This document shows positions 16,640 through 25,553 of a DNA stretch of 64,000 nucleotides, in pieces (position 1 is the first letter of the stretch; each line of letters begins with the position of its first letter). The notes beneath the pieces are model-generated. The model searched no databases. It saw nothing but the letters and a program-made list of their open reading frames with translations, and had not been told where the DNA came from. Source of the DNA: Streptomyces macrolidinus (GTDB taxonomy: Bacteria; Actinomycetota; Actinomycetes; Streptomycetales; Streptomycetaceae); the NCBI RefSeq assembly GCF_023887685.1, contig NZ_JAMWMR010000024.1:40278-104277 (forward strand), read 5' to 3'. The position numbers were made by a program, and so were the translations under genes.

Positions 16640-17388
16640 TCAACGACCGGGCGGCGGTGGCGCGATACGGAGGTACGCCTCCAACTCGGCCGCCCCGGCC
16701 AGCATCGCGCGCCCGCGGGTGGCCAACCGGTCGTGCCAGTCGCGCAACGTGGCCTCCAGCGGCTCGGGTCCGCCTGCCGCCCGGACCTGGGCGATCAGCG
16801 GGGCGATCTGCTCCAACAGGTAGCCTCCGCGCCTGAGTTGGTGTGCCAGCCGGGCATCCCGTACGTCGGCCTCGCTGTAGACGCGGTACCCGGTCCGCGG
16901 GTCGCGGCGCGGGCTCACCAGCCCCGCGCGCTCCCAAGTGCGCAGCGTGGCGGGGTGGATGCCGAGGCGCCCTGCCAGCGGGCCGATGAACCTGACGGGC
17001 CCGGACGGCGCGTCGGGCTCGGGTGGCGCGGTCGGTTCCAGGCCGCCGAGGGCGCTCTCCACGGCCTGGAGGGTCCGCCGGTCTTCCAGGAGTTGCGCGT
17101 GACTCTCGTCGATGAGACGGAACGCCTCGTCGACCGCGCCTGGTTCACGGCCCGCATGATCGACGCCGCCGTCCGATGGCCGTGCCCGGGTATCAGGGCG
17201 AGGAACGCGCGCAGAGCCCGCGCGTGCAGCGACGTATAGGTGCGGTAGCCGTGAGGTGTGCGGTCGGCGGCCGGAAGGATGCCGGCCTCCTCGTAGTTCC
17301 TGACCGCCTGCGTGGACAGACCGTGCTCGCGCGCCAGATCGACCGGCCTGAGCTTGAGCCGATCGCCGCTTTGAAGGTTTCGCCCCAT
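16640..17388 (-). pseudogene. MerR-family regulator, frameshifted
   Basis: The first part (from ATG 17388) reads LRPVDLAREHGLSTQAVRNYEEAGILP, a MerR-type HTH, and continues to IMRAVNQ at about 17140. There the frame must shift: the natural continuation GAVDEAFRLIDESHAQLLED and a second MerR-like HTH (GRLGIHPATLRTWERAGLVSPRRD) lie one frame over and run to 16640. The break is explained by loss of one G in the run after AACCAG. With it restored, the product would be about 250 residues carrying two HTH units, a known MerR-family layout. As written it would make only the first HTH. It is divergent from the erythromycin esterase homologue, its likely target. Sequencing error is a real alternative. 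Confidence 0.8.
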
Positions 17389-17425
17389 GACCCTGACGAT
17401 ATCGAGCGAAAGTCTCAATCGAACG

Positions 17426-17443
17426 TTCAACGATACCGTTGAA
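17426..17443. promoter_or_regulatory. Candidate MerR operator before esterase gene
   Basis: TTCAACG and CGTTGAA are perfect inverted 7-base arms separated by ATAC. The dyad ends three bases before the ATG of the erythromycin esterase homologue and lies 38 bases from the MerR start. MerR regulators bind dyads in the spacer of their target promoters, so this is a reasonable site. Confidence 0.55.
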
Positions 17444-17446
17444 GGC

Positions 17447-18655
17447 ATGGCTCCTGACATCAAGGACACCGCCCACCCCATCGACGCCGACGCCGTCATG
17501 AGACTGCTCCCGGCCCGGCCCCGGCTGCTCGCCCTGGGCGAGCCCACCCACGGCGAGAACGCTCTGCTCGACCTGCGCAACGAACTCTTCCGACAGCTCG
17601 TGGAGCACGAGGGCTACCGGACGATCGCGATCGAGAGCGACTGCATGGGCGGCCTGGTCGTGGACGACTACGTCACTTCGGGCACAGGCACTCTCGACGA
17701 GGTCGTGGAACACGGCTTCAGCCACGACTGGGGCGCCCTCGACGGCAACCGCGAACTCGTACGCTGGATGCGCGCGTTCAACGACGGTCGGCCCGCATCG
17801 GACCGGCTCCATTTCGCCGGGATCGACGGCCCGTTGGAGATCACCGGCGCCGCGAGCCCCCGGCAGGCCCTCACCGCGCTCCACGGCTACCTCGCGGCCC
17901 GGGTGGACGCGGACCTGCTCCCGTGCACCGTGGACACACTCGACCGACTGCTCGGCGCCGACGAGCGATGGACCGACTCCGCCGCGATGACGGACCCGAA
18001 GCAGTCCGTGGGGCAGTCCGCCGACGCGGATCAACTTCGGCTTCTCGCAGATGACTTGGTGGCGCTGCTCGACCAGCAGGCGCCGCATCTGCTTGCCACG
18101 ACCTCGCTGGACGCCTTGGACCGGGCGCGCCTGTACGGACGTACCGCCACCGGCCTGCTGCGCTACCACCACGGGATGGCGGACACCTCACCGGCCCGCA
18201 TGACACGACTCTGCGCCCTGCGGGACCTGATGATGGCCCACAACCTCCTCGCCCTCGCCGCTCGCGGCCCGGTACTCGTCCACGCCCACAACTCCCATCT
18301 CCAGCGGGAGAAGAGCACGATGCGGATGTGGCAGGGGCCGGTGGAGTGGTGGAGCGCCGGTGCGCTGGTGAACGCCCAACTCGGGGAGGAGTACGCCTTC
18401 GTGGCGACGGCCCTCGGCACGATCCGGCACCAGGGGGTGGACACACCACCGCCGGACACCCTCGAAGGACTCCTGTACGCGCTCCCGGAAGACCGCTCCC
18501 TCATCGACGCACGGCAGATGGCCACCACCCTCGGCGACACACCGCCCGCGCCCCGCGTGTCCCCCTGGTTCGGCTACGCCCCGCTCGACCCGGCGCACCT
18601 GCCCGGATTCGACGGCATCGTGTTCACCAAGGACGTGTGCGCGACGCCCTCCTGA
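17447..18655 (+). CDS. Erythromycin-esterase family protein
   Basis: 402 residues from the ATG at 17447; an in-frame ATG 20 codons upstream would overlap the divergent MerR start, so it is less likely. The family signature is clear: LALGEPTHGENALLDLRNELFRQL, TIAIESDC, and GPVLVHAHNSHLQREKS with paired His residues. Ere-type esterases open the macrolactone ring of erythromycin, but most homologues in soil actinomycetes have unknown substrates, so resistance is only a possibility. It overlaps the end of the convergent kinase-like gene by 32 bases. Its probable MerR regulator is frameshifted, which could make it constitutive. Confidence 0.85.
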   Translation: MAPDIKDTAHPIDADAVMRLLPARPRLLALGEPTHGENALLDLRNELFRQLVEHEGYRTIAIESDCMGGLVVDDYVTSGTGTLDEVVEHGFSHDWGALDGNRELVRWMRAFNDGRPASDRLHFAGIDGPLEITGAASPRQALTALHGYLAARVDADLLPCTVDTLDRLLGADERWTDSAAMTDPKQSVGQSADADQLRLLADDLVALLDQQAPHLLATTSLDALDRARLYGRTATGLLRYHHGMADTSPARMTRLCALRDLMMAHNLLALAARGPVLVHAHNSHLQREKSTMRMWQGPVEWWSAGALVNAQLGEEYAFVATALGTIRHQGVDTPPPDTLEGLLYALPEDRSLIDARQMATTLGDTPPAPRVSPWFGYAPLDPAHLPGFDGIVFTKDVCATPS

Positions 18656-19694
18656 TCTCGGCGCCCGGAAACGGCGTCCGCTTGCTCTCGTTGACCAGGC
18701 AGCGGGCGAACTCGCCCATGACCATGGTGGCTTGGGCATGCCGATCGATGATCGCGGCGATGTCGCGCGGGACGTCATCGGGTCGACGGCCGGCAATCCA
18801 CTCACGCAGGAACGCCTCGTGGTCCGAACCGCCGCGCAGCCTCTCGGGCAGGTGGTAGCGGAGCAGATGGCGCATGGTGTGGCCGTGGTCGTAGACGAGG
18901 TGGTCGGAGAGGAACTCCGCCTCGGCCGACGCCAGTTCGAAGTCGGAGCTGAGGGCGAGTCCGAAGTCGGCGAAGTACAGCGTTCGGCCGTCGGTCAGGA
19001 GATTGCCGAAGTGGGCGTCGAAGTGGACGAGTCCGCGCGAACTCATGAAGGCCGTCCCTCGTGCGAGGGCCTCCTCGACCCACAGGTACGGCGAACCCAC
19101 CCCGCCCTCCGGCGCGGTGGTCAGGTGGTCGTGCAGCCAGTCGGCGAGCGTCTGCGGGACATGCTCCAAGAAGAGCACCAGGCTGGCCGAGGACCGGCCG
19201 ATGGCCTCCAGACGCTCGCGCACGGCCGACGAGCCCTCCCAGTACTTCACCGCCCCGTCGATGTCCCCGAACACGTCGGTGAACCCTTCGGGAGGGGAGT
19301 CCGGCAGGATGCGCCAGTGGTACATCAGCGGAAAGCCCTCGTACTCGTTTCCGAGGACCCAGTGGGTGGTCATGATGTGCGCGGCCAGCTCGCGCCAAGC
19401 CCCGAACCCGGCCGAGCCCACCCCGTACTGGTAGAACATCGGCAGTCCGAAGAGGTTCGCCGTCGACCGTACGTTCTCCGGCCGCAACTCCCTGTCCGTG
19501 AGGGGGACCCGCTTGACGAACACGCGCGTGCCGTCGATGTCCAACTCCGCTGATCTGCCACCGACACCGGAGCCGAGCGGGGCAGCGGCGGCCACGGCCT
19601 CACCGAGCCGACGGTCACTCATGAGGGACAGACGTGTGGCCACGGTCCCGTACGTGGCGAGCCGCGCGGCATAGCGCGCATCAGGGTGGTGCAT
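18624..19694 (-). CDS. Protein kinase-like protein (atypical)
   Basis: 356 residues. The VFVKRVPL segment near residue 55 may hold the ATP-site Lys. GLVHFDAHFGNLL corresponds to the catalytic loop with HFD in place of HRD and the invariant Asn, and YFADFGLAL is the metal-binding DFG. Other kinase motifs are weak, so it is a divergent member of the kinase/aminoglycoside phosphotransferase fold. Similar proteins in actinomycetes are called protein kinase family proteins without known targets. No regulatory or membrane domain is visible. Confidence 0.65.
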   Translation of the reverse strand: MHHPDARYAARLATYGTVATRLSLMSDRRLGEAVAAAAPLGSGVGGRSAELDIDGTRVFVKRVPLTDRELRPENVRSTANLFGLPMFYQYGVGSAGFGAWRELAAHIMTTHWVLGNEYEGFPLMYHWRILPDSPPEGFTDVFGDIDGAVKYWEGSSAVRERLEAIGRSSASLVLFLEHVPQTLADWLHDHLTTAPEGGVGSPYLWVEEALARGTAFMSSRGLVHFDAHFGNLLTDGRTLYFADFGLALSSDFELASAEAEFLSDHLVYDHGHTMRHLLRYHLPERLRGGSDHEAFLREWIAGRRPDDVPRDIAAIIDRHAQATMVMGEFARCLVNESKRTPFPGAEIRRASRTRPW

Positions 19695-19733
19695 CGACGA
19701 CTCCTCGGGCCCGGAACCGGGGCTTCGATCCTC

Positions 19734-19765
19734 TCGCGAACGCGGCCACGTTCGCGAACGCGGCC
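19734..19765. repeat. 14-bp direct repeat upstream of kinase-like gene
   Basis: TCGCGAACGCGGCC occurs at 19734-19747 and 19752-19765, an 18-base period. It lies 40-71 bases upstream of the kinase-like start, in its probable promoter. TCGCGA is self-complementary. A regulatory binding site is possible. Confidence 0.55.
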
Positions 19766-19779
19766 GAGCCTATCCCCGC

Positions 19780-20169
19780 TTGAGCAACCTTTCCGCATAC
19801 GGGCGCAGTTGCAGGTGGACATGCGGGGACGGTGTGCGGAGGTCTCCGTGGAACATCGAACTGCGGACTGTCCGAGAAGTGCTGTGCATACGCGAGGCGT
19901 TGCCTGACCCCTGGTTCAGGAAGGAGGACGTAGGGGACTGGGCGAGGGACCCTTGCGACCCGACGGGTCTGCATGTCGGCGTTCACGCGCCCGATCTCTC
20001 CGGGCTGCTGTTCAACTGCCGTGCCACGACTCTCGACCAGCGCGCCGACGACCACACCGTTCTTGTGTACGTGCGCCGCGGGCATCGCGACGGGGCCGAG
20101 GAGCGACACGCCTCCTGGCTGGCCGAGCAGATCGGTCGGTCCGTCATCGGCCCGCCACAAGAGCTCTGA
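19780..20169 (+). CDS. Hypothetical protein
   Basis: Up to 129 residues from a TTG at 19780; a GTG at 19834 preceded by GGGGAC gives 111 residues and is probably the better start, because codon bias is weak before it. After that point the codons show strong third-position G/C, which supports a real gene. The middle reads REALPDPWFRKEDVGDWARDPCDPTGLHVGVHAPDLSGLLFNC when taken in parts. No family is recognised and no membrane segment or signal peptide is visible. Confidence 0.45.
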   Translation: MSNLSAYGRSCRWTCGDGVRRSPWNIELRTVREVLCIREALPDPWFRKEDVGDWARDPCDPTGLHVGVHAPDLSGLLFNCRATTLDQRADDHTVLVYVRRGHRDGAEERHASWLAEQIGRSVIGPPQEL

Positions 20170-20179
20170 GCCGCGCCTG

Positions 20180-20638
20180 TCAGGGCTCCGACGGGGCCGC
20201 AGCATCCGTCGGCGGCTTCGCGGTCGCGGTGCTGCGGGCAGCGCGTTCGGTGTCCGCGTCGCCCTCGTCGTCGTCTCCTCCGGTCGCCGCGTCCCTTGTC
20301 TCCGGGCCCTCTTCCTCGCCCTCGTGTTCGTCCGGAGCGGCCTGGACGCCCACTCCCTGCGAGGCCGAGACGGTCTGGTCGACCGCTCCTCCTCCGCCGT
20401 CATGGTCACTGCCCGCCGTGCCCTTGCTCAGCGGGGCCAGCACATTGGCCGTGCGGTCGACTTCGAGCCAGGAGTCGGCGTTGGAGTTGTCGATAGTGAT
20501 CAGGGAGGGGCCGTGATGTGTCTCCATGCCACCCGCAGGGGCGTCGGCCCAGGCGGTTCCGGCGGTCAACTGGCCTTGGCAGAGCAGGCCGAGAGCGGCC
20601 ACCAGGGCCGCGCGCGCCTTCGATGAGGTGGGTCCCAT
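20180..20638 (-). CDS. Secreted acidic low-complexity protein
   Basis: 152 residues from the ATG at 20638, preceded by AAGGA. A Sec signal peptide (Ala/Leu core) ends AWA-DAP near residue 32. The mature part has a short ordered segment (PSLITIDNSNADSWLEVDRTANVLAPL) and then a Gly/Asp/Glu-rich tail with many Asp-Asp-Glu stretches. It is probably an exported surface or matrix protein. No family is recognised. The start of the downstream mutase-family gene lies more than 1 kb away on the same strand, so linkage is unclear. Confidence 0.6.
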   Translation of the reverse strand: MGPTSSKARAALVAALGLLCQGQLTAGTAWADAPAGGMETHHGPSLITIDNSNADSWLEVDRTANVLAPLSKGTAGSDHDGGGGAVDQTVSASQGVGVQAAPDEHEGEEEGPETRDAATGGDDDEGDADTERAARSTATAKPPTDAAAPSEP

Positions 20639-20781
20639 GTTCCAGAGTTCCTTTCCGACCGTGCGGTCCTGGCGGTCGGGTGCATGAGTGCGGGGGCGGT
20701 GCGGGTGGCTTGGTGCCATCGGCCGCCCCCGCAAGTCCGGTGGTCGGGCTCCGGCGGTCCGGAGACCGTACATGGTGTGGG

Positions 20782-21645
20782 TCAGGCGAGCGTGGGCTCG
20801 TGGACCGGGTGGTGCCTGCTGATGTTCCGCTCCAGCAGTTCCGTCGACCGCCGCACCCCGATTCCCGTGTCCGGATCGAACTCGGGAAGCCGCCCATCGG
20901 CTCGCTTGAGGTCCGTCAGTGCGGTGTCGATAGCGGAGTGCGCGGCGAACAGGCAAGGGGTGCTGTAGATGGCCACCTGGCAACCCAGTTCGGTGAGTTC
21001 GGTGAGCGAGAGCCGGGGTGACTTGCCGCCCGCGATCTGGTTGAACAGCAGCGGCTTGTCACCGATCACGTCGCGGATGCGCTTGATCCACTCGACGCTG
21101 CGGACCCCGTCGACCAGGACGACATCCGCGTCCGTCGCGGCCAACGCCTTGGCCCGACGCAGGATCTCGTCCTCCTCCGTGGCGTCCGTGCGGGCGACGA
21201 CCACCAGGTCCCGGCGGCTCTCCAGCACGAGGTTGAGCTTCTCCAGGTACTCCTCCAGCGGCAGCACCTGCTTGCCGTTCGCATGGCCGCACCGGCGGGG
21301 GCGCTTCTGGTCCTCCAGGATGACGCCGGAGGCGCCGATCCGTTCCAGCCGCTGCACCACATGGCAGGCGACCTCCGGGTCCACGTACCCGTCGTCGATG
21401 TCGACCAGGAGGTGGTGGGAGGGGAAGGCCAGGCGCAGCCGTTCCACGAAGGCCAACATGTCCGGCCAGGCGATGAATCCGATGTCGGGAAGCCCGTAGT
21501 GGGAGGCGGCGAAGCCGAATCCGGACACGAAGAACCCGTCGTAGTGCCCGGCCACGACGGACGCCGAGTACATGTCGTAGATGCCGATGAGCGGAGTCGT
21601 TCCGGGGGACCGGACTTCCTTCCTCAGCACACTTCCGTAACGCAT
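20782..21645 (-). CDS. PEP mutase / isocitrate lyase superfamily enzyme
   Basis: 287 residues from the ATG at 21645, selected by the near-perfect AAGGAG seven bases upstream. The barrel carries DIDDGYVDPEV (metal-binding Asp pair), ILEDQKRPRRCGH and an E-x-LN loop. The Cys in RRCGH matches the KKCGH/KRCGH active-site loop of isocitrate and methylisocitrate lyases. PEP mutases lack that Cys, so C-C lyase or carboxyphosphonoenolpyruvate mutase-like chemistry fits better than P-C bond formation. It stands alone; no phosphonate genes are nearby. The exact substrate is unknown. Confidence 0.8.
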   Translation of the reverse strand: MRYGSVLRKEVRSPGTTPLIGIYDMYSASVVAGHYDGFFVSGFGFAASHYGLPDIGFIAWPDMLAFVERLRLAFPSHHLLVDIDDGYVDPEVACHVVQRLERIGASGVILEDQKRPRRCGHANGKQVLPLEEYLEKLNLVLESRRDLVVVARTDATEEDEILRRAKALAATDADVVLVDGVRSVEWIKRIRDVIGDKPLLFNQIAGGKSPRLSLTELTELGCQVAIYSTPCLFAAHSAIDTALTDLKRADGRLPEFDPDTGIGVRRSTELLERNISRHHPVHEPTLA

Positions 21646-21820
21646 GACTTCTCCTTGAGGACCTGGTGTTCCAAGGGACGGGGCGAGAGCGGTGGTCGCT
21701 GGGTGGCCCGTGATTCCGGGCATCGTCGGCCGGAGTGACGGGATTTCGGTCATTGGGGAAACGGCGGCGGCACTCGGTTCGAACGGGACGCGATCTGCCC
21801 TCTCGCGAAGACACGCATAC

Positions 21821-22543
21821 CTATACAGACATGACCGTCCCTATACCTACGGACACGCCGTTCTTGACCTTGTGTACGACCCTCGCGGGTAGGCGTCGCG
21901 GATCCGGTTGACGTGCTCGTCGGAACCGTGTTGGCCGTGTTGTACGTGCTCGCCGGCGCTGCTCCTGCGGCATGGTCCGCGCAGCGGAGTTCGCGCCCCC
22001 TCCACCCAGCGGGTGGATGCGTATGGCGCCGTCGGTGTCGATCCGGCCGATGGCATCGGCCTGGTTGAGGGTGAACCACAGGGCGCCGTCGCCACCCGCC
22101 GTGATCGCCGAGGGGAACGCGCCGCGGACGGGCAGGTCGTACTCGGTGACTTGCCCGTCCGGAGCGATCCGACCGATACGGTCGGCCAAGGTCTCGGTGA
22201 ACCACAGGGCGCCGTCCGGCCCTTGGGCGATTCCGAAGGGGCCGCATACGGGCGTGGGCAGCGGGTACCCGGCGACCACACCGGCGGTCGTGACACGGCC
22301 GATCCGGTGGGGCCGGTTCTCGGTGAACCAGAGCGCTCCGTCCAGGCCGGGGATGATGACCATGGGCCCGCAGTCCGGCGTCAGCAGGTACTCGGTGTGT
22401 TCACCGTCCAAGGTGAGACGGCCGATCCGGCCACTGTGGACCTGGGCGTACCAGAGCGCGCCGTCGGGACCCGCGGTGACCGCGTACGGGCCCCTCTCAC
22501 GGTCGGCGACCTTGTGTTCTTCGATCGAGACGTCGGTGGTCAC
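21821..22543 (-). pseudogene. Virginiamycin B lyase (Vgb)-like propeller, C-terminally truncated
   Basis: 240 residues from a GTG at 22543, chosen because GAAGGGA sits seven bases upstream. Four propeller units of about 42 residues are clear, each containing GPDGALWF or GLDGALWF followed by RIGR. Vgb of Staphylococcus is a seven-bladed propeller of about 295 residues whose catalytic residues lie in the last blades. Here the homology stops after IRIHPLGGGG (near 22000), and the remaining 50 or so residues are an unrelated Arg-rich run. Three blades and the catalytic residues are missing, so the product is almost certainly inactive as a lyase. Confidence 0.75.
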
Positions 22544-22598
22544 CGCAAGTCCCTTCAGGGCATGCCGAACGAGTCGGTCCACCCAAGGGCGGTGCTCG

Positions 22599-23102
22599 TC
22601 AACCGGGTGGCGGGGTGTCGGAACGCAGGAACGCCGGTGGGGTGTCATGCCACGCCGGGATGTCCAGTGCGTTCAGGGCAGAGACGATGCGCTTCTCCTC
22701 GTACACGAAGTGCGTCTCCATCAAGGCCGCGAGGCCGTCGATCTCGCGCTGGATCTCGATGGGGTCGCGGTCCGTGTTGCCGAGTTCGGCGACGAGCGCC
22801 TCGAGCCGTCGCAGCGATTCCTCCACCAAGTCATGGTCTTTGCGCAACTCCTCGATGAAGGCGGTCAGTTCGGGGTACTGCGCGGCAAGTACGTCGAATG
22901 CCGTGGCGTCCTCGCCGTGATGGTGCCGGTGCAGTGCCGAGCAGAACGTGAGGCAGTTGGTCCGCAGTTCGCGCAGCGGGGCGCCTTCAGTGAGATACCC
23001 CTCGACGTTTCCGCGGAGGGATGCGAGTTCTTCGCGAAGCCAGAGGTGTACTTCGATCAGTTGTGTGCCGAAGCCTCTCAGGCGTTCGTCAGATGTGACC
23101 AA
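22599..23102 (-). CDS. Hemerythrin-domain protein
   Basis: About 167 residues from a TTG at 23102; an ATG at 23252 would extend it across a promoter, so the later start is preferred. The di-iron ligands are spread as expected: an early His in IEVHLWLREEL, HRHHHGED with the HxxxE pattern, LRKDHDLVEESLRRL, and METHFVYEEKRIV. Bacterial hemerythrin-domain proteins bind O2 or NO, or buffer iron. The Vgb-like gene follows 55 bases downstream, so the two may be co-transcribed. Confidence 0.8.
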   Translation of the reverse strand: MVTSDERLRGFGTQLIEVHLWLREELASLRGNVEGYLTEGAPLRELRTNCLTFCSALHRHHHGEDATAFDVLAAQYPELTAFIEELRKDHDLVEESLRRLEALVAELGNTDRDPIEIQREIDGLAALMETHFVYEEKRIVSALNALDIPAWHDTPPAFLRSDTPPPG

Positions 23103-23176
23103 GGTGAGTCCATTGGTTCCACGCCTCCATGCCCACGACGGTCTCTTTGCCGGGTGCACTGCGACGCTGGCACAAA

Positions 23177-23206
23177 GTTCTAGCGGCGAGCCGATTCGCC
23201 TGTCAA
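23177..23206 (-). promoter_or_regulatory. Sigma-70-type promoter for hemerythrin gene
   Basis: On the minus strand, TTGACA (23206-23201) and TAGAAC (23182-23177) are spaced 18 bases. It is a good match to the vegetative consensus and lies about 75 bases before the preferred start at 23102. It sits inside the longer reading frame, which argues against the far-upstream ATG. Confidence 0.6.
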
Positions 23207-23264
23207 GCACATTCCTGTCCCTGAGCCGGCCAACCGTTCCCTTGCGCAGCACCCCGACCTCACA

Positions 23265-24248
23265 TCACAACGCCCCGACCTGGAGCACGAGTTTGCCCGT
23301 AGTGGCACCCGACTCGATACGACGGTGGGCCTCGGCGGCCTGCTCCAGCGGCAGCGTCTCGACCTGCACGCGCAGGTCTCCCGAAGCCGCAGCCGTCACC
23401 GCGCGGCGCAGTGCTCGGCCCGTCTCCCGGGGGAAGTCGGCGGAGAACGCGGCAAGGTTGAAGCCGGAGACGGTCTTGTTGGTGAACCACAGTTCGTTCG
23501 CCGGAACACCGACGTCCTCCGCATCCGAGGCATTGCCCATGACGACCAGACGTCCCATGGGGGCCAGCCGGTCCAGACTGGCGCGGCGGGTGGGTCCACC
23601 GACCATGTCGACCACGACGTCGAACTGGCCGGCGTCGGCGACCCGGTCCCGCAGGATCACCTCGTCGTAGCCGAAGCGCTTCGCGGTCTCCACCTTGGCT
23701 TCGCCGCCGACGGTTCCGACCACACGCCCCGCCCCCAACAGCCGGGCAACCTGACCGAGTTGGCTGCCCACTCCACCGGCCGCCGCATGGACCAGAACGC
23801 TCTCACCGGGGGCGAGCCGGGCCACCCGGTGGAGCACGAGCAACGCGGTGGTGCTGTTGGACGGCAGCGCCGCGGCGACGTCCATCGCGAGACCCGAGTC
23901 GTCCAGCGGCGCGACCAGGTGCGCCGAGGTGACCACCACCTCGGCATAGCCGCCGCTGTCGACGATCGTGAGCGCGGCCACCGGTTGCCCCACGGTCAAC
24001 CCCTCAACTCCCTTGCCGATGGCTCGGATCCGGCCTGCCACCTCGATACCGGGCACGAACGGAAGGGGTACGTCGACCACGCCGCGCCGGTAGAGGACCT
24101 CGGCGAAGTTGGCGCCCGCGTAGACCACGTCGATGGCGACCTGGCCCGGCCCGGGGTCGGGTATCGGCAGGGTGGCCACGCGCAGTGTCTCGGCCTCGCC
24201 GAACTCGGGGATGGTCACGGCCGTCATCTGCGTGCTGCTGGTGTTCAT
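23265..24248 (-). CDS. Quinone oxidoreductase / zinc-independent MDR family protein
   Basis: 327 residues of the medium-chain dehydrogenase/reductase superfamily. YAGANFAEVLYRRG is the substrate-domain entry and VLVHAAAGGVGSQLGQVARLLGAGRVVGTVG is the NADPH-binding Rossmann motif (AxxGGVG). There are no structural or catalytic zinc Cys clusters, so it belongs to the quinone oxidoreductase branch that reduces quinones or enoyl substrates with NADPH. It ends close to the hemerythrin gene's upstream region but with no clear operon link. Confidence 0.88.
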   Translation of the reverse strand: MNTSSTQMTAVTIPEFGEAETLRVATLPIPDPGPGQVAIDVVYAGANFAEVLYRRGVVDVPLPFVPGIEVAGRIRAIGKGVEGLTVGQPVAALTIVDSGGYAEVVVTSAHLVAPLDDSGLAMDVAAALPSNSTTALLVLHRVARLAPGESVLVHAAAGGVGSQLGQVARLLGAGRVVGTVGGEAKVETAKRFGYDEVILRDRVADAGQFDVVVDMVGGPTRRASLDRLAPMGRLVVMGNASDAEDVGVPANELWFTNKTVSGFNLAAFSADFPRETGRALRRAVTAAASGDLRVQVETLPLEQAAEAHRRIESGATTGKLVLQVGAL

Positions 24249-24431
24249 GCCATCGATCCTGCCGGTCCCGGCAACACGGTGGGCAGTGCCTGCTCATCCT
24301 GGGTGTGCCACCACCAGGCTTGCGTTGCCGCAGTGCGCGTACGCAGAAGGCGGCGGATCGGCTCTCAGGACCTCAGAAGAACGAGATGGGCGGCAACGAC
24401 CTCGCCCCGCCCCTGTGACACGCTGTGCACC

Positions 24432-24959
24432 ATGGGATGGACTTTCAAGCTGCACGCTGGTGTCGCCCTCGGGCTGGGTGCCACGCTCTTGTCGCTGGCC
24501 ACGCTCACGTGGCTACCGGGGGTCCTGCCGCTCACCGGCACGAGCAGCCTGGGCGCCGCGGCGTTCGCGCTGGTCTTCCTGACCTTCGTGTCCGCTCTGG
24601 TGCGACTGATGCCGAGGGGCCCGGACAAGCACGCGATCTGGCTGGCCTTCCGGTGTCTGCCCGGCAAGGTGCAACTGACACTTGGCGCGATGGCCCTGTG
24701 GGGCGTGGTGCTGGTGGCCTTCAGCATGGCGACAGAAGGGAACCTGCAGTCGGCAGAGATACGGAACGGCCGCTACGTCGCCTTCGACATGACACCCCAC
24801 GCGCGCGGCACGGTCGAGATCTCCCGGAGCCAATACCAAGCCGTCCTGGAGAACGACCACCGCACCATGCTCGCCATCCCAGGCGTGCTGGCCCTCGGCG
24901 CCGCCTACGCTGTGCTGGCAGCCGGAGAACTGCACCGAGCGGACAGGGAGACGACATGA
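24432..24959 (+). CDS. Membrane protein, unknown function
   Basis: 175 residues. Hydrophobic segments lie at about 8-30, 38-60, 80-100 and 140-160, with a soluble loop between the third and fourth (EIRNGRYVAFDMTPHARGTVEISRSQYQAV). It overlaps the following isochorismatase-fold gene by four bases (ATGA), so the two are coupled. I do not recognise the family. Confidence 0.65.
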   Translation: MGWTFKLHAGVALGLGATLLSLATLTWLPGVLPLTGTSSLGAAAFALVFLTFVSALVRLMPRGPDKHAIWLAFRCLPGKVQLTLGAMALWGVVLVAFSMATEGNLQSAEIRNGRYVAFDMTPHARGTVEISRSQYQAVLENDHRTMLAIPGVLALGAAYAVLAAGELHRADRETT

Positions 24960-25516
24960 GCAGCGCACTTCTCGTGATGGACGTCCAACAGGCCATCGTG
25001 GACGCCGTGGACCACGACTCCGGATACCTGCCACGCCTGCGCCGGGCGATCGACGGGGCCAGGGCGGTGGACATCCCCGTGATCTACGTGGTCATCGCGT
25101 TACGTCCCGAGTTCCCCGAAGTCGGCACGCGCAACAGGGCACTTGCGGCCATCGCACAGGCCGGTCTCTACATCGAGGGGGCCGCCGGTACCGAGATCCA
25201 CCCCGAGGTCGCGCCCCGGCCGGGCGAGGTGGTGGTCACCAAGAGACGGGCGAGCGCGTTCTCGGGCAGCGATCTCGACGTGGTGCTCAGGGCACGCGGC
25301 ATCGACAGCCTCGTACTCACCGGCATCGCCACCAGCGCGGTGGTTCTCTCCACCCTCTGCCAGGCGAACGACCAGGACTTCGGCCTCACCGTCCTGCCCG
25401 ACGCCTGCCTGGACCCCGACCCCGAGGTGCACCGGGTCCTCGTCGAGCGCCTGTTCCCACAGTGGGCGGATGTCGTCACCGTCGACGACTGGCTCAAGAC
25501 CATCGCCCCTCACTGA
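24956..25516 (+). CDS. Isochorismatase-fold cysteine hydrolase family, nucleophile position altered
   Basis: 186 residues. MDVQQAIV gives the catalytic Asp, VTKRRASAF the catalytic Lys, and TGIATSAVVLST the nucleophile loop. In canonical members the loop reads TSGCV, but here the Cys is Val; a Cys appears six residues later (TLCQA). A subfamily with V at this place exists in actinomycetes, so this may be normal for the branch, but hydrolase activity is uncertain. It is coupled to the upstream membrane protein. Confidence 0.8.
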   Translation: MSSALLVMDVQQAIVDAVDHDSGYLPRLRRAIDGARAVDIPVIYVVIALRPEFPEVGTRNRALAAIAQAGLYIEGAAGTEIHPEVAPRPGEVVVTKRRASAFSGSDLDVVLRARGIDSLVLTGIATSAVVLSTLCQANDQDFGLTVLPDACLDPDPEVHRVLVERLFPQWADVVTVDDWLKTIAPH

Positions 25517-25553
25517 TGCCGCGAACGCGCCGACTATCACCTGAACACGCCGA

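Noticed and set aside
17447..18655. Calling the esterase homologue a macrolide resistance gene
   Set aside because: Family motifs are present, but most environmental homologues have no shown macrolide activity.
20782..21645. Phosphonate biosynthesis gene (PEP mutase)
   Set aside because: The loop contains a Cys in RRCGH, as in isocitrate/methylisocitrate lyases, and no phosphonopyruvate decarboxylase or related gene is near.
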